A DNA stretch of 64,000 nucleotides from Epiperipatus broadwayi (GCA_028023455.1 JAQFVV010006245.1:6009276-6073275), one strand, 5' to 3'; shown: positions 37,151-49,043, counted from the first letter of the stretch. Program-made: numbers and translations. Notes: generated by a model not told the origin, from the sequence alone.

Positions 37151-37640
37151 TTTGATTTACTGGCCTGTAACCGGACCCCCATACAACCCTTTTATTACGT
37201 CAGTTGTAACGATTTTCCGATGAGCATGCTGTAGGAAGGAACTATCAATTGACATTCCTAATGCAGATGTTAATGCCTCCTACAACAATATTTCCTGCTC
37301 ATCAGAGGATGTAGTACCATAGAGACTAAAAACATCTAAACATTTATATGTTTGGTTTTCCAAACAGCCACATTAGAGTTCCGTCTCACTACAACCTGAT
37401 TTGGGTAGGTCTAGTTATGTCAGACGTAGCTCAGAAGGCATGAGATTCTCATGAACCAGTGCTATAACTGATGAGTGATGCAATAAAACAAAACAGAATT
37501 GGACAACTGGATAACCAATTTAATTTTTAGTAACAAAAAAAATTTATTAAATAACAATTAATTAGCAATTTCTAACAAAGTTCATTTTTATCCACATGAT
37601 AACTCATTTTCATTTTACTTATGAAAGAGCTAGAAGCAGT
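37151..37640. other. Unassigned sequence at the left edge of the split in gypsy C
   Basis: The minus strand reads fairly open (EALTSALGMSIDSSFLQHAH at about 37,230-37,290), but I do not recognise it. GACGTAGCTCAGAAGGCATG at 37,422-37,441 looks like the 5' half of a tRNA-type sequence without a matching B box. Confidence 0.3.
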
Positions 37641-37970
37641 TCTTTTTTTTTTATCAATAGTTCATTTACAAGTTCATTTATGAGAAGAAGTTTGGAAACA
37701 GTCTAATTCAACAATAGTTCATTTTTGAATTCCTTTATGAGAAGAAGCTTGGAAATATTCTAATTCAACAATAGTTCATTTTGAATTCATTTATGAGAAG
37801 AAGCTTGGAAACATTCTAATTCAACAATAGTTCATTTTGAATTCCTTTATGAGAAGAAGCTTGGAAATATTCTAATTCAACAATAGTTCATTTTGAATTC
37901 ATTTATGAGAAGAAGCTTGGAAATATTCTAATTCAACATTAGTTCATTTTGAATTCATTTATGAGAAGAA
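37640..37970. repeat. Minisatellite, 56-bp unit, about six copies
   Basis: Repeats of a unit containing AGTTCATTTTGAATTCATTT, ATGAGAAGAAGCTTGGAAA and TTCTAATTCAACA. Spacing of AAGCTTGGAA is 56 bp (for example 37,745 and 37,801). Adjacent units are nearly identical, so it expanded recently. Confidence 0.85.
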
Positions 37971-38345
37971 GCTTAGAAGCAGTCAAGCATTTATGGTTTA
38001 TACAATAATTCATTTTGAATTCATTTATGTGAAGAACCCTAGAAGCAGTCAAGCATTTATGGTTTATACAATAATTCATTTTGAATTCATTTATGTGAAG
38101 AACCTTAGAAGCAGTCAAGCATTTATGGTTTATACAATAATTCATTTTGAATTCATTTATGTGAAGAACCTTAGAAGCAGTTAAGCATTTATGGTTTATA
38201 CAATAATTCATTTTGAATTCATTTAAGAGAAGAACCTTAGAAGCAGTCAAGCATTTATGGTTTATACAATAATTCATTTTAAATTCATTTAAGAGAAGAA
38301 CCTTAGAAGCAGTCAAGCATTTATGATTTATACAGCATTTCATTA
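37970..38345. repeat. Minisatellite, 66-bp unit, about six copies
   Basis: The unit shares TTCATTTTGAATTCATTTAT and GAAGAA with the 56-bp array but adds AGCAGTCAAGCATTTATGGT and TATACAATAA. Because 66 is a multiple of three, the minus strand stays open for over 120 codons as a repeated 22-residue unit (CINHKCLTASK...). I regard this as a by-product of the repeat, not a gene. Confidence 0.85.
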
Positions 38346-38389
38346 TTTTATGAATTATTATTGATTGGTAAACATTTAAACTCAGCAAT

Positions 38390-38770
38390 TCTTGGTTTGT
38401 GGAGCATTTATCATTTGGTAATTGAAGCATTTATAATTTAGTCAAATATAAAAGTATATTCATATACATAAATTCTGTTTGGCTTGTGGAGCATTTATCA
38501 TCTGGTAATTGAAGCATTTATAATTTAGTCAAATATAAAAGTATATTCATATACATAAATTCTGTTTGGCTTGTGGAGCATTTATCATTTAGTAATTGAA
38601 GCATTTCTAATTTAGTCAAATATAAAAGTATATTCATACACATAAACTCTGTTTGGCTTGTAGAGCATTTATCATTTAGTAATTGAAGCATTTCTAATTT
38701 AGTCACATATAAAAGTATATTCATACACATAAGCTCTGTTACATTACCCAGATAGAAGTAATATGCAATT
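38390..38770. repeat. Minisatellite, 87-bp unit, about four copies
   Basis: GGCTTGTGGAGCATTTATCA starts at 38,481, 38,568 and 38,655 with 87-bp spacing, followed each time by AATTGAAGCATTT, ATTTAGTCA and AAAGTATATTCATA. It shares the AGCATTTAT core with the 66-bp array next to it. Confidence 0.85.
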
Positions 38771-38794
38771 AAAGCATTTCTAATCCATATAGTA

Positions 38795-39095
38795 AATATG
38801 TTCAAATATTTTTATAAATAAATTTGCGTATAACTATTTCATAACTTCATTTTATAACGTATGATAAACATGTTCTAATATTTTACAAAATAAATTCTAC
38901 GTAATTATATCATAACTTCACTTTATAACGTATGATAAAGATGTTTTAATATTTTATAAAACAAATTCTATGTAATTATTTCATAACTTCACTTTATAAC
39001 GTATGATAAAAATGTTTTAGTATTTTATAAAAAATAATTTTTATGTAGATATTTCATGATGTCAATTTATAATTTATGATAAAGATGTCTAAACA
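38795..39095. repeat. Minisatellite, 71-bp unit, about four copies
   Basis: CATAACTTCACTTTATAACG with TATGATAAAGATGTT recurs at 38,840, 38,911 and 38,982, and a fourth degenerate unit begins near 39,053. It is the last of four back-to-back arrays. Confidence 0.8.
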
Positions 39096-39099
39096 TTCT

Positions 39100-40245
39100 T
39101 ATAACATAATTACCTTCCAGTTTTGCAGTCTAGTTTACTCAACAGAAGGCGGGTTATTTCATCTATGGAAAGTCATGGTACAGCGTGGAGAGATTGAAGC
39201 CGCTAATTTACTCCATTGTCATTATAATTCCTCTAGCAAAGCTTTCTTTTTCCATTTTAATGTGTCAAAAGAATTAAGTAATACACTTTTTTTTTAAAAA
39301 AAAAAAATTAATATGTTCTGCCTCTCTGTGTAAGACGAGAGAAAAAAAAAAAGTTCTTTTCTTCCGACGACGTGCCTAATTTGAATACTGCCTCAGTTTA
39401 ACTCAAGTATCTTTTTTTTTTTCTTTTTAATGATTGGACAATTAATTTCTTTTCTTTTTATTGAGACAGATAAAAAAAATAAGATGACATAACATTTTAT
39501 TCAAATCCATCAATACTAAAAATTAAAAATATGACTTTTTTTAACAAATCACAGCTTTATTGCGTTCCCAATTAAACTGAATCACGCTAGACGTTTTTAA
39601 ATGGGGGGGGGGGTCTTTTGAATATTTATATGAGGAACAGCATATCTGTTTCATTACCCCTCACCAAATTTTGGGATGAAATCGCCTGGAAGTACGATTT
39701 CATTCCATATACTATAGGCATTATTTCTTAGTACTGCCTGGTTTTAGATATGCTGATGAATGGGTAAGATGAGCTGGAAAAGTGAATACATGAACTATAG
39801 CTTCCAATGCTGGGACAAATAGATGGCCAAGCACAAACTACCAGTACACACCGCCTCATGACGTCACGAGAAAATATCTCATTTTTAAGCACTACCTCTC
39901 TTGTACCTAGAAGCATCATCCAACCAAGAATAGGAGCCAGAGAAAAAAAATCAATTTGGCACTCAGCCAACCCTGCTCAGCTTCGGTGAGTCTTAGGGGC
40001 TATCATTTGGCCTATCCATGAGACCAAGGCCTATACATGAGACCTATATATACGCACTGCTGGACTACTCTTGAAGCACAACATCCAGGTCTGGATAGTG
40101 CCGAGCATATACTTCGGAGCATCATAACACAATGCATCCAAGCAGCTCCGCTCAATCATCCACCATCTCAACATGAAAAACACAAGTTCATGCATCACTA
40201 CACCACACTCACAAACCTTTCCCATCAGCTATCTCTATTTTATTC
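39100..40245. other. Possible LTR/regulatory region of an inserted retroelement
   Basis: Mixed-composition DNA (39,110-39,260 and 39,630-40,250) with an 11-G run at 39,603-39,613. A direct repeat GGCCTATCCATGAGACC / GGCCTATACATGAGACC (40,010-40,045) is followed directly by TATATATACGC, a TATA-like element. It lies just downstream of the Gag-like ORF on the minus strand. That suits a 3' LTR, but no partner copy was found. Confidence 0.3.
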
Positions 40246-40249
40246 TGAA

Positions 40250-41790
40250 TTATAACTGCAACCTGGTTTGGGGAGACTGAGGATCATGATCAGTTCTCCT
40301 ATAGTCCTCTTTTATATTATGAGGTGACATACTTCTGGATCGTCTCTTTGTTGAAAATTTATCATGTTTAACATTACTGTGGTGTCTTGCTTCTTCACTT
40401 CTGTATTTTCTTTGGAGATCCTTGTTACTGTTTGATCTTCTAATTATACGCGTCCGATATGGACCATGAACACCATCTGTGAATTTTTTTCTGTTCCTCT
40501 TCCATGGTGGTACTTCATTTTTACATAAAAGTTTCCTTTTAAATGGTTCTTCTGCCATAGTAATTATTTTTTTGGTATTTGCAAAGGTTTCTTGTTGTTT
40601 AATTTCTTTCACACTGATAAATCCCGAGTTTTCAGATTCCTTTTTGGTGTCTTTTCCTGCGTAAGCAACTATATTTTTAATAACTGTCTTTATATATTTT
40701 TTTTCTGTACTCAATTTTTGATTTGAGTTTATTAAGCTTTTGTTTATAATTTTTATATATGGCTGAGGACTAACACACTTTTCTCTCCATTTTATGGTTT
40801 CTTTCTCTATTTCCTTTACTATTTCATAGCATATATCAGACAATTTTTCTGAAACATTTTCTTCTATATTGGACAGTCCCTTTGTTATCTTTTGATTATG
40901 TTCATTTTCACGTTTTTCATCTTCTTGAAGATCAGAAGATTTTAATTTTGCTTTATTAGATTCATTTTCATCCATTTGAAACTCTTTTACTGTATTTGAT
41001 ACAATTTCATTCTCAGCTTCTGTATATACTGTTTCTTTATTTTCAATTTTAGAGGTACATTCCACAATCAGAAGTTTTCCTGAAGGTAGACTGACAATTT
41101 CAAGATCACTCTTTGTAATTTCAATTTCTTCCTTTTTAACAATCTCAAATTTTGCTTCATCAGTAATAGGATATTCAATTTGTGATTCCTTTAAAATATC
41201 TTTGGTTGGGAATTCCAAAGTTTCCTCCTCATCCAATTTTTTAGACTGAATTATTTCCTTTATCAACTGGTTGAACTTTTCATTCTGATTTTTGATTGCT
41301 TCCATAATTTGTTTTTCTATTCTTTGGTTTGCTTCTATTGCTTGCTTGTTATCTTCTTCTCTTTGCTTATCTCTATTTTGGTTATCTTCTTCTCTGTTTG
41401 ATATCTTCTTCTCTTTGCTTATCTCTTTTTTGGTTATCTTCTTCTCTCTGTTTATCTCTTTTTTGGTTATCTTCTTCTCTCTGTTTATCTCTTTTTTGGT
41501 TATCTTCTTCTCTCTGTTTGATATCTTCTTCTCTCTGTTTGATATCTTCTCTTTGTTTGTCTCTTTTTTGGTTATCTTCTTCTCTTTGTTTGTCTCTTTT
41601 CTGGTTATCTTCTTCTCTTTGTTTGTCTCTTTTCTTTTGGTCTGCTTTTATAATTTCCAATAACTGGGCTAATGTAGACATCTCCCCTGTTTTCTCTGAT
41701 TCCTCATCTGCTTTAGCTTCTTGTTTATCTTATTTCTCAGGAGGATCCTCTGTGCTTTCTGTATTCATCATTTTTTTTGATTTTGATCTG
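40250..41790 (-). CDS. Gag-like coiled-coil protein without pol (one frameshift)
   Basis: From about 41,785 the minus strand encodes MKTRSKSKKMMNTESTEDPP (one stop), then MSTLAQLLEIIKADQKKRDK at 41,681, then a charged coiled-coil repeat of about 9-10 residues (KRDKQREEDNQ, about ten times). After a shift near 41,310 comes EAIKNQNEKFNQLIKEIIQS and about 330 further residues, ending in a basic, RS-rich tail (KRRSRSMSPH) at 40,250. The TRSxSK start and the KRDKQREED coil resemble N-termini of LTR-retrotransposon Gag proteins. The rest, rich in Lys and Glu, has no recognised gag, zinc-knuckle, protease or RT domain. Same strand as gypsy C, lying within its split integrase. It may be a Gag-only non-autonomous element; the function of the long C-terminal part is unknown. 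The 351-codon frame without a stop is notable among so many dead elements. Confidence 0.5.
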
Positions 41791-41853
41791 GTTTTCATCA
41801 ATATTTTATTCTAGTTTAGTGGTATTTTTTTAATTTCAACTTTAATAAGCTTC

Positions 41854-41908
41854 TCTCTCCATTTTATGGTTTCTTTCTCTATTTCCTTTACTATTTCATA
41901 ACATATAT
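41854..41908 (-). repeat. 55-bp duplicated piece of the Gag-like ORF at the gypsy junction
   Basis: Identical, apart from one base, to 40,782-40,836 within the Gag-like ORF (encoding YEIVKEIEKETIKWREK). Here it is joined directly to the gypsy C integrase finger, so it marks the right edge of the insertion or a recombination point. Confidence 0.8.
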
Positions 41909-42160
41909 AGTGACCTTAATATGTCTTTATACATACCAGGCCAGCAAAACCAATTTCTCAAAGTATGCTCTGTTTTATGGGCACCGTAGTGTCCATATAA
42001 ACAATGAATATATTTTATGAGTGGGATATGCAATGTTTCTGGTATTACTACCCTCCACTCATCTGTAATATTATTTACTTTATATAGCAGGACCTCATTT
42101 TCTATCTTATACAAATCAAGATCTTTTGGCACATTCAAAACTTTCTCTCTTTTCAAAGCT
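41909..42160 (-). pseudogene. Gypsy C integrase N-terminal zinc finger
   Basis: Minus strand: DEWRVVIPETLHIPLIKYIH, CLYGHYGAHKTEHTLRNWFC and WPGMYKDIL. The two His and the FxWPGM stretch are those of the gypsy HHCC domain. The frame is cut just before the CxxC pair, where the 55-bp foreign piece begins. The catalytic core resumes at 37,150. Confidence 0.75.
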
Positions 42161-42173
42161 CTCGTGATTAAGT

Positions 42174-43500
42174 TTAAATTATTATCTTTAAATTGTAATT
42201 CAGGTTTTCCAAATCGTTCTCTATATCACCATCAGTCATCCTATTGACATTTGTATTGTAGGCATTCTCTACCGATAAATGGCTCTGTTCCGATCCACAT
42301 GGGTTTCGACTAAGCACATCGGCTACAACATTCTCGAATCCCTCGCAATACTGCATGGTGTAATTGAATTCCTGCAACAGCAAACTCCATCTAACTAGAC
42401 GGCTGTTAGTCAGATAACTGTGGTTCAGGAATTCGAGGCTTTTGTGATCTGTGATCACTATCACCTCTGATCCGAGAAGCATCTGTCGAAACTTTTGGAA
42501 GGCCCACACTATTGCCTGTGCCTCCTTCTCTGTTACAGTATAATTTATTTCTGGACCTTTCAGGAGTTGGCTGATAAAGTAGAGGATCCCAGGTTGGCCA
42601 TCCTCCTGGATTGGGATAATGTTACCCCCAATCCGAAACCACTACTATCCGTATGGACTATAAATGGTTTACTAAAATCAGGGAAGGCTAACATGATTTG
42701 CTCTAAAAACCCTGTTTTAATATTCTCAAATGCCTGATCCTGTTCCTCAGTCCATTTCCATCTCTCATCTTTCCTGATTAATTTTAATAATGGTTCCATG
42801 TGGTCAGAGAATTTTTGGTAGAAACGATGGTAAAAATTACATAGACCTAAAAATGATCGGATTTGTTTTTTATTAGTTGGCTTAGGAAAGTTCTGAATGG
42901 CACTGATCTTGTCTGGACAAGGTCTTATCCCATCACAACCTACGATATGACCTAAGAAGATAACCTGGTTTGAAACTAGGGTACTCTTCTTTAAGTTGAT
43001 CTTGATGCCTTTCTGGAAGCCCTCCTGGAAAAACAGGCAGGTGTTGAAAATGCTCAACAGTGGTAGATGCGACAATCACATCATCCACATATATCGTAAT
43101 GATCTGCTTCACCTCAGGAGATAAGGTCTGATCTAAACATCGTATCAAACCAGCACCACTATTTATCAATCCAAAAGGCATCCTATTAAATTGGTATGTA
43201 AATCCCTCGTATAGGAAGGCAATGTATTGGTGATCATTCGGATGAAGTTCGATCTGCCAATAACTAGAGGTTAGATCGAAAGTGGAAAACACCTTTTTGT
43301 TTCCAAATCTCACAAATAATTCGTGTACAGGCGGTGGAATATTTCTATCAGGGACAGTAATTTTGTTTAGTTGTCTAGCATCCAAACAAAATCTCATCGA
43401 CCCATCTTTCTTCTTCACAGTTAAGACTGGATTACAGTACGGTGAAGAGCATTTGGAAATGATCCCCCAATCCAGCATTTTGTTAATTTGTTTGGTTATC
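42174..43500 (-). pseudogene. Gypsy C reverse transcriptase and RNase H
   Basis: RT on the minus strand from about 43,480: DWGIISKCSSPYCNPVLTVK, KKDGSMRFCLDARQLNKITV, KKVFSTFDLTSSYWQIELHP (catalytic FDL block), YQFNRMPFGLINSGAG and IITIYVDDVIVAST (YVDD, about 43,065-43,105). A frame change leads to VIFLGHIVGCDGIRPCPDKI and IRSFLGLCNFYHRFYQKFSD. RNase H follows: KPFIVHTDSSGFGLGVTLSQ with its first catalytic Asp, then in another frame VITDHKSLEFLNHSYLTNSR, WSLLLQEFNYTMQYCEGFEN and VVADVLSRNPCG. Motifs are well kept, with few lesions (shifts near 43,050 and 42,550), so it is younger than gypsy A and B. It would copy RNA to DNA in the retroelement particle. Confidence 0.88.
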
Positions 43501-43551
43501 TCTTGCCGATACTGATATGAAATAGGATATGATCTGGATTGAAATGGTTAG

Positions 43552-44200
43552 TCATACTAATCTTATTCTCTGCTGAAATCCTTCTATTACTCCTGGTATC
43601 TCCGAAAAAATCGGGCTAAATTTATGTATCACAGATCTTAATTTCAATGTCTCCTCGCTTCCAAGCAAGTTGGACTCTGCAAGTTTACTATCTATGAGTG
43701 CCTCCGGGATACTAGATATAACACAGTCAACTTCAGGGAGGCCATATCTCGGAAGTAATGTCATCTCCAAGACCTCATCCCTTATCTTAACCACTTTGTT
43801 AGAGAAATCAATAATACAAGTGTTCAAGTGTAGGAAGTCTGACCCAAGAATTACATCATGGATTAAACCACTCAATATAAGGAACACATGATAGAGGATT
43901 GTTTGGCCGACTTTCATTTCAACTCAAATTTGCTTTTGTACAAGTTTTGCTTTCCTACTGTTAGCCATGGTAACCTGAATACATTTCAATGGTAAGGTTT
44001 CAATTTTGGGGATTTTTAATCAAAATTTCCTGGTAAAATTTATCTGAGATAACAGAAATCTGGCTACCAGAATGTAACAGTGCTTTAACTTGTAAACCCT
44101 CAAACAAAACCTCTATCATGGGGCAGCTCTGCAAAGCATAGTCAGGTGCTTTGTCTTCCCATGAACACATCATATTAGTGATCTCTCGATCAGGGGTTTG
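43552..44200 (-). pseudogene. Gypsy C protease and protease-RT linker
   Basis: VKALLHSGSQISVISDKFYQ (44,050-44,110) is the retropepsin active-site region, but the catalytic Asp of the D(S/T)G triad is His here. The distal half, SGLIHDVILGSDFLHLNTCI with FSNKVVKI, holds the ILGxDFL motif (43,790-43,880). A linker to RT runs to about 43,550. The Asp-to-His change alone would abolish Gag-Pol processing. Confidence 0.75.
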
Positions 44201-44267
44201 TTTCATGTTCCTCAGGGTATTTTCGGTCTCTCGAGGTGAGGAACTTAACTTCAAGTACCCTTCTAGT

Positions 44268-46362
44268 TTAGTTTCTGTTGAATTTTTGGTGTACAATTAC
44301 TACATCCTGGTTTAGGGATTTTTTGGGACTATGGAGAGGGTTTATTCCTGTTTTGCTACTATTTGTATGGTTCCTTTTAGCTGACCATACATAGAGTGAG
44401 TTACTTTGTATGGACTTCCCTTTCCAATGGTTAACATCATTATTATTTTTTCTCCTTTTATAAAACATAGCATTAACAGTAGCCTCTTCTTTCCTTTTTT
44501 CAGGTGCCCTAATTGACAGGTTAGCATTATTCATATCTATATTAGTTAACAGTTCTGCCACCTGCTCTATGGTCTTAACATTGGTACACAATAGCGATTG
44601 TTCAATCCTGAGTGGTAAGTTTCTTTTTATTATTCTTATAATTTGACTTTCACTCAGGCAGTAGGTATTTAATGTTCTTAATTTCGTAACTTGACAGTGG
44701 AAGAACTTCGTCAAGGTTTCTCCAGGTGCTGCCCTATACTTCTCTTGGAATAGCTGATACAATAAGGCCTCTTGCCTGTCCTTGTTCCAGAAATTCTTCA
44801 CCAGCAGTATCTGATATTCATCAAAGGTAGATAGGGCCTGAAACAATGACTCCCACTACACCAGCATATCACTTTACAGATGGCTGTATGCAATAATAAC
44901 CTTTTCACAATCTGACAAGTTTCTATTTACAGAGAAATAAAGGTTCAGACTCCGGATGTGTTCAAAGTGGCTTCATTGGTGATCCCTTGAATACTTTTAG
45001 TTTGACAAATTGATTAATAGCATTTACTTGTGCAGGATGGGAAAGTGTCTTGTTGATTTCTGTAGTGTTTACAGGTGAGGCCAATGTATGATCATCATAG
45101 TGTGTTCGATAACTATCTTGAATTAAACCTTCTAAACTAAAGTTAGGAGTATAAATTTCTGCCTGACAGAATGCGACGTGGGAGGAGAATTTCTTCAGAA
45201 GGATCATTTATCTTTTGTGGGTCCTTAAGGGAAATTTCTAGGCGATGAGTCCTACTATCCTTTATTTTATTACTACTGTGCATCCTTACATCAATTTCAT
45301 CATGTTTTCCTCCACTGGTCGGCATCTCTTGGCACAGTTGAGACTCGAGCACTACCAATCTCTGATTAAAGGCTTCACCCATTCTATCTATTTCATCTCT
45401 TATCTCATGAGCACTTCCTACCAACTTTTCCATATTGGCTTTGTCTGCGGTCGTGTCCATCCCCCCTTTGACTATTCTTCCCTCAATTTGTTTAAGATGT
45501 TGATCCAAATCTACAAGCATCTTGTTGCATGACTCAACCTGATCATTTTGTGATATAGAAAGTTGTTCTATTTTTGACTGAATCCCCTGAAATCCATCTT
45601 GGACCTCGGTTAGGAATTTATCCTGTTCCACACGCACCTCATGTTTTAATGTTTTCTGACTCTTACATGCCTCATCATATTTTGCATTCAATTGTTCTAT
45701 AACACTGGATTTAAAATCATCTAATCGCTGTTGGCATTTCGTATTCTTTTCATCAATTTCATTCTTCATCTCCAACATTCCTTGCTTCAGCTCAATATTG
45801 TCTTTCTGAACATATTCTAATTTTAGGGACAGTTGTCCCATATCTTCAGACAGCTTACTTTCAACATTATCAATTTTTGTTTCCATTTGTTCTTTCATAT
45901 CATTCACATGCTTCTTCAATTCTTCCTTTATTTTATTTATATCAGCCTTGGTTGCCATATTCTCCATTTTGGTTGCCATATCATTCTTCATCTCCATGAT
46001 TGCTTGGATTAGTTGAGTCAATGCTGTAGGGTCTTGCATAGCCTGAGTTATTCCTACTTCAGGCACTTGAATAATCTCACTGAGAGAATCATTTGAATTT
46101 GAGAAACTGTTTGACTCCCTTCCTCCATTTGTGTGGATTGTTCAACTTCCAGAATAGACCCCTCAGGTATCTGAATCATGGTAGATTCCACCTTATTACT
46201 GGTAGTATCATCTACCATCTCACAATCACTATTATTTTTCCCTATCTCCAAATGTTTTGATTCCATATTATTTAATTGTTTACCACTTCTGGTTATCATT
46301 AAATATTTATTTATTTGCAAACTATTTATAAAATATTTATTTATGAAACTAAAAATAATCAC
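44268..46362 (-). pseudogene. Gypsy C Gag polyprotein (three frames)
   Basis: Start block YLMITRSGKQLNNMESK (about 46,240-46,300), then a long coiled coil in the second frame (MEMKNDMATKMENMATKADI onwards, 45,300-46,066) with many heptad-like Lys/Glu/Leu repeats. The third frame covers the gag domain: NLSDCEKVIIAYSHL (about 44,880-44,920), FQALSTFDEYQILLVKNFWN, EALLYQLFQEKYRAAPGETL, TLNTYCLSESQIIRIIKRNL and a basic tail with KRRKNNNDVNHWKGKS. No CCHC knuckle remains visible. Two frameshifts (about 46,060 and 45,150-44,850). Gag would build the particle. Confidence 0.75.
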
Positions 46363-46928
46363 ATGCCACAGTGCATCACGCCACTCCCAACCATTGCATT
46401 AATCTTTTACCTCTTTTTTCCTCTAGTTTTTAATAGATCTACTTTTAGCCTATGTCCTTTTACATGCCTAACTCTACTATTTTAGTATCATTTATTACTC
46501 ACTGAACTATTTATCATCGGTCTCTGTTTATTGTCCAATCCTCTATATTTCCACAGATCTCTTACTGAAAATTGATTCAAGTTTATGTGATCTATTATCA
46601 GTATTACTATTATTTTGATGAAAGTGCTAGTTATTTTCCAAGTGTATAAGTTCATTTGGGTTTATGTTGATAGAAAAATATAAAATGAAATGTGCTTCAA
46701 CATTTTTAACAAAAAAATTTAAACGCCAGTCCAATGGCTGGACTTCCTTTACAATTAGAGTATATTTATACCTAACATACTGGATACCAGATGTAACTAT
46801 TGGTAAATACATTTGGATTCATCTATCAACTGCAATATCTTCATGCCTACCATGTTGCGCAAGATATAACGGACGGAACTCTTCATCAACAATCATAAGC
46901 TAACCAAACCCAACAATGGTGTGCCAGA

Positions 46929-49043
46929 TGTAGCAATCTGGTGTGGGACAAGTTAATATGCTCTAATTTATTGCCCCTAATGAAACAATCTGCAGAGACC
47001 TACCAGGCTTAGAAGGGGAAAAAGATTACATCCAACTATGTTCAGAGAGTGGGTCTTCTGATAGAATGTTAATGAGAACCTGATGAAATGCTTAACCAAT
47101 GATTGCATACACTTTAATTGACTAATTCTACCCCTATTTACTAATATTAAATGCAATTTAGGTTAGTTCATCCACTTTCCCTCCTTTTTAAATTCCATTA
47201 TGCCCTAATATTCAAACCCAGAGAGAATATTGCCTTTGACTTCTTTAACAGGTATGAACAGATACACACAGCAACTCCTGCACCTACATATAGGTTATAA
47301 CTAGCATTTATTATATTTGTTTTATTTTCAAGCTTTTATATGATAAGAAAAATAGATGTGTGTGCATGCATAATTGTTTACAAACTATGAAATGTCAGGA
47401 CAATTCAATAAACCAGAGACCGGAAATAAAACAAACTCTTAAACATTTATTAACAATAATAAATATCATCAAGTATAACAACAATAGTAATGATAAAAAA
47501 ATAATCATATGTACATGTGTCACATGTGAACCCCTACCATTTTACTAATTAATGATTATTATAATCCAACCCTTATACCCCATGGTAGAAATCCACCTAT
47601 GTCACTCATTCTTTACAAATCATAATTATATAGAAAAATAAACTTTAGTTATTTAAAATAATTGAGATGCTGGCTAGCTAATTATATATTTGCAGATGTT
47701 AACAACCTATTTAACAAGTTCCCCCCAATTTATATATATATGATAGAGATAGATACTAGTTGATTAGTCAAACATACTGGAAAATATATATACAAGGTTA
47801 ATCACAAAATAAAACATATAATATGTATTCTGTATAAGTGTTGCAGTTTAATCTATGAAAATAACCTGATGTGAAGCAGGTGGGTTAACCTAAATTTTAT
47901 CTACAATGAAAATAGAAAAATATCAAAGTGAATAATCCCCCCTTTCTTCTTTGCTAATTCTAAAAAAAATGAAGCTTCACCATCAGAGTGTGAAAATACA
48001 ACAGATAACATGAATAAAAAAATAAATAAATAAACAAAAATTTACAATATTGATTCTTTGATTAAAAATTGTAATTGGAACAAAGTTCATAAAAATCATC
48101 CTAATGGAGGTAGTAGTAGTTGATAGTTAGGCAAGTTGTTCTTCACAGCAGTTTCACTTAGTAAATCATTTTCCTTAGCAAGGATAGATAGATACAATGG
48201 TGTCTCCTGTAGTTGTGTTTAATGGTAAACACCTTGATCCTCATTTGATTCACCATTAAGTATTCCAATGCTTGTTTACTTTGGACTGCAGGCATCTTCT
48301 TGTGTGTTTACAATAAAGTAGAAAAATAAATATATAAAGGTTTAATGCAGCTGGTAGGAAATACCATGATACACAATAGCATGTTTTGCTTTATCCCATA
48401 TTCATATTAAAGTACAATTTAATAATTATTTGTAATCATAAATTTTTATTGGATAATATAGAAGCGTTTTATGTATATTAAGAAAATTATTTCATTTTTC
48501 TTTCTTTTCCAATTTTCAGCAGATTAATTTTCGTTATTCTTTTTTTTTGAAATAAGATTTAAAATTACTCCAACAACTTTTAAAACATGCTTCAATTATA
48601 TTCTTCCTTCTTATTTCACTTTCTTTCCTCTGAATTTGGAAAAACTTTTAGTTACAGCATTTAACTTTTAAAAATGTTTTTGATTTAAATAAAAGAAAAA
48701 CAAAACTCCATTTTAGCGTTCTAAATTTTAGTTTTCTGCTGTCTATTGTTGTAGCTGCTATACTATTTTCAAGAAGAACGATTTTTAAAAAGTTTCTATT
48801 TTTATATATAACGTTGCGTAAATCCCGTGAAACGCTGAGATTTTAAACTGCCTATTGTTTAAATACATTTCATTTATTACAGATAAAAAAATAAAATAAT
48901 AAAATCGTTTTATTTTCACATATCACTACCTAACTCAACTTCAGGCCATCCCTAAATCATTTAACTATAAATTAATATTCAATTTTAATTAAAAAAAAAC
49001 AAACATACATAACAGTTTATTACTCAAATAGTTTATATATACA
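46929..49043 (-). repeat. LTR-like left arm of a giant palindrome (5' LTR of gypsy C)
   Basis: A 2.1-kb sequence repeated in reverse complement at 49,075-51,292. On the minus strand it starts TGTATATATAAAC and ends GATTGCTACA, that is TGT...ACA like an LTR. It is followed by TCTGGCACACCATTGTTGGG (46,906-46,927), which resembles a tRNA primer-binding site, and then by the gag frame of gypsy C. No 3' partner was found beyond the integrase end at 36.3 kb. Confidence 0.65.

Noticed and set aside
37422-37475. A tRNA gene starting GACGTAGCTCAGAAGG
   Set aside because: An A-box-like start is present but no B box or closing acceptor stem can be found.
37939-38430. 163-codon minus-strand frame with six 22-residue repeats (CINHKCLTASK...)
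   Set aside because: Unit length is a multiple of three in a DNA minisatellite, so the frame stays open by arithmetic. The neighbouring 56-bp and 71-bp arrays of related sequence are not open in the same way.
41292-41814. Plus-strand frames of 123 and 161 codons rich in FSL/SSLCLSLFW repeats, looking like membrane protein
   Set aside because: They are the exact complement of the coiled-coil repeat of the Gag-like ORF on the minus strand; hydrophobicity is a by-product of the repeated KRDKQREED codons.
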